DNA of 17,262 nucleotides from CAYXRK01 sp964467615 (GCA_964467615.1 CAYXRK010000099.1:1-17262), one strand, 5' to 3'. Shown: positions 1 to 7,021, counted from the first letter of the stretch. Made by a program: numbers and translations. Notes: generated by a model from the letters alone, not told the origin.

Positions 1-1400
1 AAGCTCTCGCCGGTAAACCGACCTACGACGAGGACGGCAACCTGGTCGAGTTTGTGCCCTCGAACTTCGTCATGGGCCTCGGCCGCATCGGCGGACGGCG
101 CGTCGTAGTCGGCGGGGACGACTTCACCGTTCGCGGCGGCGCTGCGGATGCGCGCGTCGGCGACAAGATGGGCTACAGCGAACGGCTCGCGCTCGAGCTG
201 CGGCTGCCGATCGTGCGCCTCGTCGATGGCACCGGCGGGGGCGGAAGCGTCAAAACCCTTGAAATCATGGGGCGGACTTACGTCCCCGCCAACCCGGCGT
301 GGGACACCGTCGTCGAACTTATGGGCGTCGTGCCCGTCGTGAGCGCCTGCATGGGGCCGGTTGCCGGCCTCGGCGCGGTGCGCGTCGCAACTTCCCATTT
401 CTCTCTCATGGTCAAAGGGTCGAGCCAACTCTTCGTCGCGGGCCCTCCCGTTGTCGAGCGCGGCATCGGCAAGTGGGTCGACAAGGAGGACCTCGGCGGC
501 TCGGGAATTCACGCGCACGGAAGCGGCGCAGTCGACAACGAAGTCGAATCCGAACAGGAAGCGTTCGACACGATCCGTCGTTTCTTGTCGTACGTGCCAC
601 AAAGCGTTTACCAAGCGCCGCCGCGCGCCGAGTGCAACGACAACCCGCGCCGCCGCGAGGAAGAATTGCTTTCGATCATTCCGCGCGACCGCAAACGCAC
701 CTACGACGTCCGCCGCATCATCGATCTCATCACGGACAAGGGATCATTCTTCGAGATTGGGCGTTACTACGGCTTGCCGCTGGTCGCTGGATTCGCGCGC
801 CTTAACGGCTTCCCGATCGGCGTCATGGCAAACGATCCGCGTCAAGGCGGGGGCGCGGTCGATGCCGCCGCGAGCGAGAAGATGACGCGCTTCGTCGACT
901 TATGCGACACGTTCCACCTGCCCGTCGTCAATTTCGTCGACAACCCCGGGTTCCTCATCGGCGTCGAAGCCGAGAAAGCCGGTACCGTGCGCGTCGGTTC
1001 GCGCGCGCTCGCCGCCGTGTACCAAGCCACCGTCCCCTGGTGCTCCGTCCTGCTCCGCCGCGTCTACGGCGTTGCCGGCGCGGGACACGGCAACGCCCAA
1101 AAGCTCAACCTCCGCTACGCCTGGCCCTCGGGCGATTGGGGTTCGCTGCCCATCGAGGGCGGCGTGCAAGCGGCGTACAAACGCGACATTGAATCCTCGC
1201 CCGACCCGGACGCGCGCCGCCGCGAAATCGAGGACAAGCTCCGCCGCTACATGTCCCCCTTCCGCACCGCAGATGCCTTCGGAATCGAGGAAATTATCGA
1301 CCCCCGCGACACACGGCCCCTCTTGTGCGAATGGATCGAAACAGCATACGATCTAGTGTTCTCGGAGTTGGGCCCGAAACGGCGCGCATGTCGGCCGTAG
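1..1400 (+). CDS. Acyl-CoA carboxylase, carboxyltransferase (beta) subunit, 5'-truncated by window edge
   Basis: Transfers the carboxyl group from carboxybiotin to an acyl-CoA (propionyl-CoA or a related acyl-CoA); it works in the cytoplasm with a biotinylated alpha subunit not seen here. The frame is open from base 3, so the GTG at 54 is internal and the real start lies outside the window; about 465 residues are visible of a usual ~510-540. Both crotonase-like halves are present. The N-terminal half has the glycine-rich acyl-CoA stretch GTGGGGSVKTLE. The C-terminal half has GQGGGAVDAAASEKMTRF, the NFVDNPGFLIG loop and YGVAGAGHGNAQKLN. It ends at a TAG directly before a hairpin. The substrate cannot be fixed from sequence alone; methylcrotonyl- or geranyl-CoA carboxylase are alternatives. 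The family assignment is firm. Confidence 0.93.
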   Translation, partial: ALAGKPTYDEDGNLVEFVPSNFVMGLGRIGGRRVVVGGDDFTVRGGAADARVGDKMGYSERLALELRLPIVRLVDGTGGGGSVKTLEIMGRTYVPANPAWDTVVELMGVVPVVSACMGPVAGLGAVRVATSHFSLMVKGSSQLFVAGPPVVERGIGKWVDKEDLGGSGIHAHGSGAVDNEVESEQEAFDTIRRFLSYVPQSVYQAPPRAECNDNPRRREEELLSIIPRDRKRTYDVRRIIDLITDKGSFFEIGRYYGLPLVAGFARLNGFPIGVMANDPRQGGGAVDAAASEKMTRFVDLCDTFHLPVVNFVDNPGFLIGVEAEKAGTVRVGSRALAAVYQATVPWCSVLLRRVYGVAGAGHGNAQKLNLRYAWPSGDWGSLPIEGGVQAAYKRDIESSPDPDARRREIEDKLRRYMSPFRTADAFGIEEIIDPRDTRPLLCEWIETAYDLVFSELGPKRRACRP

Positions 1401-1401
1401 T

Positions 1402-1429
1402 CCTCCTCTTTCCGGGCTGAAAGAGAAGG
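1402..1429 (+). terminator. Hairpin after the carboxyltransferase gene, probable terminator
   Basis: Arms CCTCCTCTTTC (1402-1412) and GAAAGAGAAGG (1419-1429) pair with one mismatch around a 6-nt loop, starting two bases after the stop codon. The following tract TTCCTCTCTCC is pyrimidine-rich but not a clean U run, so termination efficiency is uncertain. Confidence 0.5.
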
Positions 1430-1483
1430 TTCCTCTCTCCAAACTTCGCGCATTCAGCGCAACTGTGTCAAAGGAAAAAGATC

Positions 1484-2215
1484 GTGAGCGAAGCAGTCTC
1501 CAAAATTGATAGTTTTTCGTTGCAGCCCGGCCGCTGCCTGGCGGGCAAGTACCGCGTCGGCCCGATGCTCGGCAAAGGCTGGGAGGGCGAGGTGTATCAC
1601 GTCACCGAGACCAACACCGGCGTCGAGCGCGCCGCGAAATTTTTCTTCCCGAAGCGCAACGTGAACAACAAATCGATCAATTTCTACGCGCGCAAACTCG
1701 ACAAGCTGCGCGCGTGTTCCATCGTCATCCATTACCACACACAAGAATCGTTTAAGTTTCGCGGACACAAGATCCCGTTTCTCATCAGCGAATACGTCCA
1801 CGGCGACCTTGCCACCGAATTCATCCGCCGCCAACCCGGTGGGCGCGTGCATTGGTTCGAGGCGCTCCACCTGCTGCACGCCCTCGTCAAAGGCGTCGAA
1901 CAGATTCACGAGCACGGCGAGTATCACGGCGATCTACATTCGGACAACGTCATCGTCCGACGCGCGGGTGTCGGCTTCGACGTCAAAGTCATCGACATGT
2001 ATCCCTGGGGACGCCGCACCGCCGAGCACGTCCTCGACGACGTCTGCGCGGTCATTCGCATTTTCTACGACGCCGTCGGAGGACGGCGGAACTACGCCAA
2101 TCAGGCGCCGATTGTAAAGGACATCTGTTGCGGACTGCGCCGCGGTCTCATCGCCAAGAAATTCAAGACCGCAACCCGGCTTCGCCGCTACCTCGAAACC
2201 GTTCCAATCGAGTAG
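1484..2215 (+). CDS. Compact eukaryotic-like protein kinase
   Basis: A 243-residue kinase-fold protein with a GTG start behind the purine-rich AAAGGAAAAAG. Visible motifs are a glycine-rich loop LGKGWEGEVY (29-38), an ATP-binding Lys in RAAKFF (K52), and a catalytic loop HGDLHSDN (148-155) that matches HRDLKPxN with D150 as base and N155 as metal ligand. The DFG equivalent is VIDM (D171), and DDVCAVIRIFYD (about 185-196) resembles the helix-F region. Only about 14 residues separate D171 from the helix-F Asp, and no APE motif is present, so the usual activation segment is missing, as in RIO/ABC1-like or small-molecule kinases. It likely phosphorylates Ser/Thr or a small molecule in the cytoplasm; the target is unknown. 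It has no membrane segment or sensor domain and stands alone, followed by unrelated minus-strand genes. Confidence 0.85.
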   Translation: MSEAVSKIDSFSLQPGRCLAGKYRVGPMLGKGWEGEVYHVTETNTGVERAAKFFFPKRNVNNKSINFYARKLDKLRACSIVIHYHTQESFKFRGHKIPFLISEYVHGDLATEFIRRQPGGRVHWFEALHLLHALVKGVEQIHEHGEYHGDLHSDNVIVRRAGVGFDVKVIDMYPWGRRTAEHVLDDVCAVIRIFYDAVGGRRNYANQAPIVKDICCGLRRGLIAKKFKTATRLRRYLETVPIE

Positions 2216-2216
2216 A

Positions 2217-2423
2217 TTGGAAATTGGAGCGTTCACGACAGCGGCGGCTCAAGTTGATAGGGCCGTCCTCGCGCTCGACAGCGTCGCAGGGTTCTGGAAC
2301 GTCATCGACGGCTTCCGGTTCGTCCCGCCCTTCGGCTACTCCACGCTCGACACCAACGCCGAACATGAACGTGTCCGTTCGCTCGGCTACATCGAGTTAC
2401 GCTCAGTTACTAGGCCGCAATAG
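2217..2423 (+). other. Possible small gene or gene remnant, 68 codons, unrecognised
   Basis: A reading frame opening with TTG two bases after the kinase stop. It has a coding-like run with mostly G/C third positions from about 2267 to 2395 (for example GFWNVIDGFRFVPPFGYS). It runs 21 bases into the antisense end of vapC and then stops. I recognise no family. It could be a remnant cut by arrival of the vapBC module, a translationally coupled small protein, or chance. Confidence 0.25.
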
Positions 2424-2840
2424 CCGCCAACGCAGGTCCGGTTCAAACATCGCGAAATCGTTGTCTGCAGTTATCCATTCGGCATTTAGGTCGATGGCGA
2501 GCGCGGCCAGGTACGCGTCCGGCACAAGTTTGCCTTGCGCTTGAGTGCGTTCGCACAGCGTGCGGAAAAGCGACCAATGATTGGGTCCTGGTAGCGCCCG
2601 GATCGTTCTCGGATGATCGCGAATCCTGTCAGCAAACCGAAACGCTTCATTGACCGGACTCGGTTCTGGAAAAATCCGCGGGTTTGTCACAATCCTGATG
2701 AACGAGCTCAAGACCCATTCGCTATAGAAAAAGACTTCCCCGGCCTTATGCACATTGTTGAACCAGTCCAAATAAAACCCGTGGTCCCTACTTTCGGCGC
2801 GATACGCGTAGATGGCGATGTTCGTGTCGAACAGCGTCAT
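2403..2840 (-). CDS. vapC: VapC-type PIN-domain ribonuclease toxin
   Basis: A 145-residue PIN-domain protein, normal length for VapC. The metal-binding acidic residues are in place: D5 in MTLFDTNIAIY, E41 in YSEWVLSSF, D108 in LVPDAYLAALA, and D126/D128 in ITADNDF. VapC toxins are Mg2+-dependent RNases that cut tRNA or rRNA when released from the antitoxin; the target here cannot be read from sequence. The start ATG overlaps the antitoxin stop by four bases (ATGA), the typical translational coupling of vapBC. Its base composition is visibly less GC-rich than the neighbouring metabolic genes, in keeping with horizontal acquisition. Confidence 0.92.
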   Translation of the reverse strand: MTLFDTNIAIYAYRAESRDHGFYLDWFNNVHKAGEVFFYSEWVLSSFIRIVTNPRIFPEPSPVNEAFRFADRIRDHPRTIRALPGPNHWSLFRTLCERTQAQGKLVPDAYLAALAIDLNAEWITADNDFAMFEPDLRWRLLRPSN

Positions 2841-3100
2841 AAATTGTCGTCGCGAAGGTCGCCGAAGTCCAACCGTTCAAGAACTTCAGAAGTGCGATTC
2901 AAATCGATTCCAGGAAATGGCCCCGTCCCCTTAAATGTCGGGAGCTTGAATTCCTCAACCGAATCCCGAGCAGGCCCGCGATTCATAACCGAAATCAGCC
3001 CCTCGCGAACCAGGTCGGCAAACGTTCGATTCGTCTGCGCGGCGTAAATCTTCGCCTCCCGCATCAACGCGTCGTCCAGCCGTATTGTCGTCATTTTCAT
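2837..3100 (-). CDS. vapB: VapB-type ribbon-helix-helix antitoxin
   Basis: An 87-residue partner of the adjacent PIN toxin. The N-terminus KMTTIRLDDALMREAKIYAA has the RHH strand (TTIRLDD) and first helix; NRTFADLVREGLISVM forms the second helix. The C-terminal half (KLPTFKGTGPFPGIDLNR onward) is the likely toxin-wrapping tail. RHH antitoxins neutralise VapC and repress their own promoter as dimers on palindromic DNA, which fits the inverted repeats just upstream. The first ATG is at 3100 and a second in-frame ATG at 3094; neither has a Shine-Dalgarno sequence, so initiation may be leaderless or near-leaderless. Confidence 0.9.
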   Translation of the reverse strand: MKMTTIRLDDALMREAKIYAAQTNRTFADLVREGLISVMNRGPARDSVEEFKLPTFKGTGPFPGIDLNRTSEVLERLDFGDLRDDNL

Positions 3101-3134
3101 AAAGATATAATGACATATGTATATCTTTATGTCA
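3101..3134. promoter_or_regulatory. vapBC operator: two interleaved inverted repeats
   Basis: AAAGATATA (3101-3109) is perfectly inverted as TATATCTTT (3120-3128), and TGACAT (3111-3116) is perfectly inverted as ATGTCA (3129-3134). The two palindromes overlap the predicted promoter directly upstream of vapB. This is where RHH antitoxins usually bind; the VapB-operator link is an inference. Confidence 0.6.
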
Positions 3135-3135
3135 A
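3107..3135 (-). promoter_or_regulatory. Predicted sigma-70 promoter of vapBC
   Basis: On the minus strand a perfect TTGACA (-35, 3135-3130) is followed after 17 bp by CATTAT (-10, 3112-3107, 4/6 match). The transcription start would fall at about the vapB ATG at 3100, so the mRNA would have almost no leader. Confidence 0.55.
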
Positions 3136-3137
3136 GA

Positions 3138-3160
3138 CAGACAAATTACCAGACAAATTA
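3138..3160 (+). repeat. Tandem CAGACAAATTA direct repeat
   Basis: The 11-mer CAGACAAATTA occurs at 3138-3148 and again at 3150-3160 (12-bp period), next to the -35 of the vapBC promoter and downstream of the EMO gene stop. Its first ten bases recur in opposite orientation at 5231-5240, upstream of the EMO gene. Confidence 0.7.
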
Positions 3161-3192
3161 ACCTAGAGCCTAACTCATTCGCACGAAATAAC

Positions 3193-5184
3193 TTACAACG
3201 CGTCCGCCACGATCTCTGCGATGTCTCGCACCTTCACACTGTCAGCCTTTCCCTCACGCGCGACACCATCGCTCATCATCGTCATGCAGAAGGGACATGC
3301 CGTCGCAACGGTCGTCGCCCCCGTCGCAAGCGCCTCTTGCGAGCGGTCTACGTTGACCGCCGTGCCGATGCGTTCCTCCATCCACATGCGCCCGCCGCCC
3401 GCGCCGCAGCAGAAACTTCCCATCCCGTGCCGCGGCATCTCGACAAAGTTCTCCGCGCCCGCCGCCTCCGCCAACACGTTTCGCGGCGCGTCGATGACGT
3501 CGTTGTAGCGCCCGAGGTAACACGAATCGTGATACGTCACTTTGCCATTGGTCTGTTCGCCGGCCAGTTTCGGCTTTATGCGCCCCTGATTGATCAGGCT
3601 ATTGATGAATTCCGTGTGGTGAATCACTTCGTAGTTCCCGCCGAATTGCGGAAACTCGTTCTTAATTGAGTTAAAACAATGCGGACACGTCGTCAACACC
3701 TTCTTGACGCCGTAGTTATTGAACGTCTCCACGTTCTTTTGCATCAGCGTCTGCGCGAGCATCTCGTTGCCGATGCGTTTCGCGCTGTCGCCGGTACACG
3801 ATTCCTCCGCGCCCAATATCCCGTAGCGAACGCCCGCCTCGTCCAGGATTTTCGCGAACGCGCGGCTCACCTTGATGTAGCGCTGATCGTATGACCCCGC
3901 GCAGCCGACAAACCAGAGGTACTCGACGTCCGCATTCTCCGCCATTGTCTTCACGTTGAGGTCCGCGCACCAATTCCCGCGTTCGGACTGCGGCAAGTTC
4001 CACGGGTTCGATTGCCCCTCGACGTTGCGCATCGCGTTCTGCGCTTCCTCCGGGAAATCCCCCTCCATCAGCACGCGCCCCTGCCGAATTTTGATCAGCT
4101 TCGTCATCGGCTGTATTTCGACCGGACACGCTTCCTCGCACGCCCTGCACGTCGTGCACGCCCAGAGCACGTCTTCCGAAATTATGTCGCCGTAGAGCGC
4201 CTGCGCAGGCACTGCATCCGGGTCCTTCAGCAACGCCGGACCCACATCCAGGATGTGCTGCTTGATGTCGAGAATCACCTTCTTCGGGCTGAGCGGCTTG
4301 CCCGTCCAAAACGCGGGGCACGCATCCTGGCAGCGGCCAGCCTCCGCGCAGGACATAAAGTCCAGTAGTTCCTTCGCCGTGAAATCCTTAATCGTGACGA
4401 CGCCGAACTTCTCCGCGTTCTCGTCTTCAAGGTCCAGGTTGTCGATTAGGCCCTTCGCGTGCGGCTCGCGGAAGAAGAGGTTCGGCAGCGCGGTCACCAC
4501 GTGCAGATGCTTTGAAAACGGGATGTACATCAGGAACCCGAGCACGACCACGTTGTGCAACCACTCGAACCCCATGAACGCGTACTCGTAGTTCCTGCTC
4601 GTGTAAATCGTCGGCGCGTCCGCTCCGACAATTTGGTCCCGCAACAAAGCGCTGAAGGGCGTGAAGCCCGGCCGCGGATCCACCACTCGCATGCCGTACA
4701 CCGCGACGATGATCAGCACGATCAGCCCGAGAATGAGCAGCGCGTCCAACGTGTGGTGCAAGTCCGACTGTAGCCGCTTCGGTTTGATGATGAGCCTCCG
4801 GTACAGCGCAATCGCGATGCACGCCAGTACGATCACGCCGAAGAAGTCTTGCAGTGTATTCATGAACGGCCACACCGGGCCCATCCACGAGAAATCGAAA
4901 TGCCCTGGCCACACGCCGTTGATCAGACCCTCGAGCGTCCCATACGTGATGACCCAAAATCCCCAGAAAATGAAAAAGTGCCCCCACCCCGACGGCACCC
5001 GGACCACCCGCGTTTGACCGAATCCTTTGACTGCCACGTCCCAAAGCCGTCGCGGAATCTCATCCAGCCCCAGCGTCCCCTGCCCGAGGTTCACGAGCCT
5101 GTAGATGTGGTACATCCGCAAGATAAACACAGCATGCGCAACAACAATCAGCGCGAGCAGCAGCGAACTACTGACCAGTTCCAT
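3193..5184 (-). CDS. EMO-type membrane Fe-S oxidoreductase (EtfAB:menaquinone oxidoreductase, FadF-like)
   Basis: Accepts electrons from reduced EtfAB and passes them to the membrane quinone pool, linking acyl-CoA dehydrogenation to respiration. The protein has 663 residues from ATG 5184, chosen because AAGGAG lies 6 bases upstream; a TTG at 5232 would only add an unsupported tail. The N-terminal part (about 1-235) has several membrane helices like a NarI gamma subunit, with candidate haem b histidines (H17, H26, H69, H143/144, H210, H226/228). A ferredoxin-type region follows: CAEAGRCQDACP (279-290) and the canonical CTTCRACEEACP (343-354). Then come two CCG domains: C428, C463, C500/C503, and C555, C592-C593, C630/C633. 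The first Fe-S motif has Ala where the second Cys is expected (A282). etfBA lies upstream on the same strand, separated by mntA-hepT, and supports the role. Other heterodisulfide-reductase-like oxidoreductases are less likely. Confidence 0.87.
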   Translation of the reverse strand: MELVSSSLLLALIVVAHAVFILRMYHIYRLVNLGQGTLGLDEIPRRLWDVAVKGFGQTRVVRVPSGWGHFFIFWGFWVITYGTLEGLINGVWPGHFDFSWMGPVWPFMNTLQDFFGVIVLACIAIALYRRLIIKPKRLQSDLHHTLDALLILGLIVLIIVAVYGMRVVDPRPGFTPFSALLRDQIVGADAPTIYTSRNYEYAFMGFEWLHNVVVLGFLMYIPFSKHLHVVTALPNLFFREPHAKGLIDNLDLEDENAEKFGVVTIKDFTAKELLDFMSCAEAGRCQDACPAFWTGKPLSPKKVILDIKQHILDVGPALLKDPDAVPAQALYGDIISEDVLWACTTCRACEEACPVEIQPMTKLIKIRQGRVLMEGDFPEEAQNAMRNVEGQSNPWNLPQSERGNWCADLNVKTMAENADVEYLWFVGCAGSYDQRYIKVSRAFAKILDEAGVRYGILGAEESCTGDSAKRIGNEMLAQTLMQKNVETFNNYGVKKVLTTCPHCFNSIKNEFPQFGGNYEVIHHTEFINSLINQGRIKPKLAGEQTNGKVTYHDSCYLGRYNDVIDAPRNVLAEAAGAENFVEMPRHGMGSFCCGAGGGRMWMEERIGTAVNVDRSQEALATGATTVATACPFCMTMMSDGVAREGKADSVKVRDIAEIVADAL

Positions 5185-5230
5185 GGGCCTCTCCTTGGGC
5201 AAATGATCGAATGCGAGCGCGAGACACAAC

Positions 5231-5240
5231 AATTTGTCTG
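5231..5240 (-). promoter_or_regulatory. CAGACAAATT box directly after the EMO -10 element
   Basis: Read on the minus strand, CAGACAAATT immediately follows the predicted -10 of the EMO promoter, about where transcription would start, a classic repressor position. The same 10-mer occurs twice at the other end of the gene (3138 and 3150), in opposite orientation. A regulator is inferred only. Confidence 0.4.
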
Positions 5241-5269
5241 ATTACTGCTCCCAAACGCAAAATCGTCAA
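5241..5269 (-). promoter_or_regulatory. Predicted promoter of the EMO gene
   Basis: On the minus strand TTGACG (5269-5264, 5/6 match) and AGTAAT (5246-5241, 4/6 match) are 17 bp apart. The -35 overlaps the hepT stop codon. This would let the EMO gene be transcribed separately from the etf and TA genes. Confidence 0.45.
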
Positions 5270-5619
5270 CGATCGTCCGGCGATTCAGACAGTATCGCTC
5301 GAAGTTCCGGAAGGACTGTCGGGAAGTCGTCATTGATCGTATCCCACACGACTTCAAGATCGATTCGGTCGTACTCGTGTATCAGCACATTTCGCATCCG
5401 TTTCATCAAGCTCCACGGTATTCGGGGATGCGCACGTTTGACTTCAGCAGGTATATGGACTGTCGCCTCACCAATGACCACAAAACTCGATACTATCGCG
5501 AGCATCGTCTTGGTGTCGCCTCGGAGCTGATCCAGTGACATTCCTTCGACGAATTGTTGGATCCGCTCGATGCTCTCGATAATGTGGAGGATCCGGAGCT
5601 TCCATTGCCTTACAGGCAT
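5266..5619 (-). CDS. hepT: HepT-family toxin (HEPN RNase, DUF86)
   Basis: A 117-residue all-helical HEPN protein of the DUF86/HepT family. It carries the hallmark RX4HXY motif as RNVLIHEY (76-83), which holds the RNase residues and the tyrosine that the antitoxin modifies. HepT toxins act as RNases and are silenced when MntA adds AMP units to that Tyr; this is known for the family. The upstream gene encodes the matching nucleotidyltransferase and overlaps this start by 10 bases, so the two are translated together. The length is normal and no domain is missing. Confidence 0.9.
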   Translation of the reverse strand: MPVRQWKLRILHIIESIERIQQFVEGMSLDQLRGDTKTMLAIVSSFVVIGEATVHIPAEVKRAHPRIPWSLMKRMRNVLIHEYDRIDLEVVWDTINDDFPTVLPELRAILSESPDDR

Positions 5620-5912
5620 GGAACCGCCTCTCCGTATATCTGTTCCTTCAATTCATCCAACACCGCGCGCCGCAGAACAAGATCGACGCGGTCCGTTTCA
5701 AGGATTTGCTCCAGAAACTCCTGCACTCCGTAGAACGTGAACAGCCCGACCGATCGCGAAAAGGTCACAAGGATATCGATGTCGCTGTCGTCTGTCGCCT
5801 CGTCCCTCGCGGCCGATCCAAAAAGTTCGAGCGACGACACGCCCATGTCCTCAAGCTCGGCCCTGTGCTCGGCAATTCGGCGGAAAATCTCAGCGCGCGC
5901 AAGTCTCGGCAT
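5610..5912 (-). CDS. mntA: MntA-family antitoxin (minimal nucleotidyltransferase)
   Basis: A 100-residue minimal nucleotidyltransferase with the signature GSX10DXD: FGSAARDEATDDSDIDILV, with G32-S33 and D44/D46, and a third carboxylate D77 in RVDLVL. Family members AMPylate the Tyr of HepT's RX4HXY motif and so neutralise it. The start ATG at 5912 is supported by GAGGA seven bases upstream. The gene is first in the pair and overlaps hepT by 10 bases. The pair sits between etfA and the EMO gene, interrupting an otherwise functional group. Confidence 0.9.
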   Translation of the reverse strand: MPRLARAEIFRRIAEHRAELEDMGVSSLELFGSAARDEATDDSDIDILVTFSRSVGLFTFYGVQEFLEQILETDRVDLVLRRAVLDELKEQIYGEAVPCL

Positions 5913-5950
5913 GACAAAGTCCTCAACGCAATAGAGGATACTCTACAGAT

Positions 5951-5980
5951 GTCATTCTGAGCGAAGTGAAGAATCTCTAC
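5951..5980 (-). repeat. 30-bp interspersed repeat, copy 1 (inverted relative to copies 2 and 3)
   Basis: Exact reverse complement of 6016-6045; core GTCATTCTGAGCGAAGTG on the plus strand. With copy 2 it could form a 30-bp stem around a 35-nt loop just after etfA, possibly ending the etfBA transcript. Short repeats of this type are known to be scattered through many bacterial genomes. Confidence 0.85.
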
Positions 5981-6015
5981 CCACTCGCCCGCTTTGTCCC
6001 CGAGTCAGATCCCCG

Positions 6016-6045
6016 GTAGAGATTCTTCACTTCGCTCAGAATGAC
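6016..6045 (+). repeat. 30-bp interspersed repeat, copy 2
   Basis: Begins GTAGAGATTCTTCACTTCGC and is a perfect inverted partner of 5951-5980 and an identical copy of 9896-9925. It ends 10 bases from the etfA stop codon. Confidence 0.85.
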
Positions 6046-6055
6046 AAAGTCGTCG

Positions 6056-7021
6056 CTACTTCGCCAGCACCTTCTTCGCCTCTTCCGTCAGCACTGGCAC
6101 CACCTCGAACAAGTCGCCGACAATCCCGTAGTCGCAAATCTTAAAGATATTCGCCTCGGCGTCCTTATTGATAGCCACGATAATCCGCGAAGTCCGCATC
6201 CCCGCCTGGTGCTGAATCGCCCCGCTGATTCCGCACGCGATATACAGGTCCGGGCTGACTACTTTGCCCGTCTGCCCCACTTGATGCGAGTGGTGAATCC
6301 ACCCCGCATCGACCGTCGCCCGGCTTGCGCCCAGCGCCGCGCCAAGCACGTCGCACAGTTTGCGCAGCACGTCAAAATGCTCCGGCGCGCCAAGTCCACG
6401 CCCTCCCGACACGACGATTTTCGCTTCCGTCAATTCCACCGTTCCCGCCGCCGCCTCCGCAACGTCCTTAATCACCGTGCGCAGATCGAACGCCGGCATC
6501 TCCCGCTTCACCGTCTCCGGAAGTGCATCGCCCTCGCGCTCGACCGGCGAGACATTTGGCCGCAACGACACCATCGCCGGGTCGTCCTTCACGCGAATGT
6601 CCGACACGATCTTGCCCGCATACATCGGTTTCTTTGCGACAATCCCGTTGTCCCAATCGACATCGACGCAATCCTGCGCGAGTTCGACCCCCAGCCGCGC
6701 CGCTACCGAAGCACAAAATTCCTTCCCCAACAGCGACGACGACCCAATGATCACCTTCGCGCCCAGTTCCTTCGCGAGGTCCCGCACGATGGGCACGTAT
6801 CCATCGCTCGAGTAATGTCCGAGCTTTTCGTTTTCATACGCAAACACCTTCGCAATGCCCAGGCCCTTGAGTTGGTTCACCTGGTCCTCGAGCGCTCGCC
6901 CGATATACACGGCGTTCAGCGACATCCCCGCCTTCTTCGCGATCGTGTTCGCCTTCGACGCCGCCTCCAACGCACAATTCTTCAACTCACCCCGCTGTTC
7001 CAACAACACCAACACGCTCAT
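6056..7021 (-). CDS. etfA: Electron transfer flavoprotein, alpha subunit
   Basis: The FAD-carrying subunit of the cytoplasmic EtfAB dimer, which takes electrons from acyl-CoA dehydrogenases. It has 321 residues from ATG 7021 (a GTG at 7024 directly before it is the alternative; AGGGA lies just upstream), normal length. The N-terminal domain begins MSVLVLLEQRGELK. The C-terminal FAD domain is complete: KIVVSGGRGLG (201-211), GASRATVDAGWI (231-242), GQTGKVVSPDLYIACGISG (249-267), QHQAGM (270-275) and the INKDAEANIF..DYGIVGDL tail (285-304). etfB lies 83 bp upstream on the same strand, with two palindromes in the gap. The likely electron acceptor is the EMO protein at 3193-5184. Confidence 0.96.
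   Translation of the reverse strand: MSVLVLLEQRGELKNCALEAASKANTIAKKAGMSLNAVYIGRALEDQVNQLKGLGIAKVFAYENEKLGHYSSDGYVPIVRDLAKELGAKVIIGSSSLLGKEFCASVAARLGVELAQDCVDVDWDNGIVAKKPMYAGKIVSDIRVKDDPAMVSLRPNVSPVEREGDALPETVKREMPAFDLRTVIKDVAEAAAGTVELTEAKIVVSGGRGLGAPEHFDVLRKLCDVLGAALGASRATVDAGWIHHSHQVGQTGKVVSPDLYIACGISGAIQHQAGMRTSRIIVAINKDAEANIFKICDYGIVGDLFEVVPVLTEEAKKVLAK

Noticed and set aside
5185..5232. TTG start giving 16 more residues on the EMO protein
   Set aside because: No ribosome site, overlaps the predicted promoter start region, while ATG 5184 has AAGGAG at good spacing.
5911..6051. 11-bp direct repeat ATGACAAAGTC flanking the inverted repeat pair, possible target-site duplication
   Set aside because: The second copy overlaps the repeat itself and the first lies inside the mntA start, so it does not have the position of a target duplication.
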